DNA of 64,000 nt from Macrothele yani. Its lineage: Eukaryota > Arthropoda > Arachnida > Araneae > Macrothelidae. Positions 63,625 to 64,000 of the stretch are shown here, piece after piece. Numbering within the stretch: position 1 is the first letter of the stretch; each line of letters opens with the position of its first letter. Made by a program: the position numbers and the translations under genes. Below the pieces are notes generated by a model. That model worked only from the letters and a program-made list of their open reading frames with translations, did not search any database and was not told the DNA's origin. Where the stretch lies: positions 140,203,240 to 140,267,239 of the forward strand of contig CM077013.1 in the NCBI GenBank assembly GCA_039090855.1. The letters run 5' to 3'.

Positions 63625-64000
63625 ATATATATTAACTGTGTAGTTGGATTTTTTAAATGCTTAACTAGCCACATCTACAGGGCTAGTTTATATGCTGCCA
63701 TGTTTGGAATAAGTCCATACAGAAAACTACAGTCCTGTTCTTCTGAATGTTTCCCCATTATTCAACATAACATTTTTTCACTAAATTATGGGTTTTACTC
63801 AGGAATAAAAGAAATTACTAACAGTCAAATTTTCAGATAGCACCCTTACCCTTCCTTCAGGACTACACTATAGTAGTTGTCGCCATTCATTAGCTAAATT
63901 CCAACCTTTCACATCATTTGATGTTGTACCTCTTCTCTCAATTTCCAGTCCTTATTACAATTTTCTCTTGAAAAAGAACTGTTGATGTGTCAAAACTTCT
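63625..64000. other. non-coding stretch to window edge
   Basis: No recognised gene or repeat. Confidence 0.35.

Overview
This window looks like intergenic or intronic DNA of an animal, most likely an arthropod and possibly a chelicerate. The evidence is that almost everything recognisable is an animal-type transposable element: Tc1-like and mariner transposons, a Tigger/pogo-like transposase, hAT- and piggyBac-like non-autonomous elements, RTE-, I- and other LINE fragments, Penelope-like remnants with GIY-YIG endonuclease, and a tRNA-derived SINE present in about a dozen copies. The species guess is low confidence. I found no convincing cellular protein gene, no rRNA and no CRISPR array. The longest open frame (48301-51069, minus) is an RTE retrotransposon polyprotein.

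Layout. 1-4.3 kb: an edge-truncated mariner carrying a SINE, several more SINEs, a tRNA-like sequence between 43-bp inverted arms, and two pieces of a Tigger-like transposase separated by a SINE-containing tandem duplication. 4.3-7.7 kb: a 76-bp minisatellite, then a roughly 150-bp-period array (copy A). 8.5-13.1 kb: an RTE fragment, a nearly open Tc1-like element, and an RT fragment split by a Tc1 element with a clean TA duplication. 13.1-15.6 kb: the 5' half of an I-like LINE. 15.8-19.3 kb: Tc1-like elements, one with its helix-turn-helix domain triplicated. 19.6-21.6 kb: copy B of the 150-bp array, bracketed by GGGGTC/GACCCC palindromes. 23.5-27.8 kb: two copies of a hAT-type MITE, one inside a Tc1 element with a perfect 8-bp duplication.

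28.7-43.9 kb: a dense series of Tc1-like and mariner pseudogenes. They include a mariner split by a 2.3-kb element that itself holds a SINE, a foldback repeat with a Tc1 in one arm, and a Tc1 transposase start interrupted by a 674-bp hAT MITE with a perfect 8-bp duplication. 44.1-46.4 kb: a non-coding repeat family, a second inverted-arm tRNA-like element and another foldback. 46.5-51.1 kb: a Tc1 and two head-to-tail RTE copies. 51.5-55.2 kb: hAT- and piggyBac-type non-autonomous elements and a decayed Penelope-like element. 55.7-60.5 kb: a LINE 3' coding end, a mariner-like element with a MITE in its terminal repeat, and a second array of about 147-bp units broken by a TTAA-flanked MITE. 60.9-63.6 kb: a GIY-YIG endonuclease fragment, a tandem duplication and a mariner.

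The genes do not form a pathway. What the window offers is a readable insertion history: target-site duplications, empty sites and nesting order. The least explained items are the two inverted-arm tRNA-like elements (1681-1863 and 45226-45414) and the two dispersed array types with 147-150-bp periods. All motif reading, spacing counts and identity estimates were done by eye.
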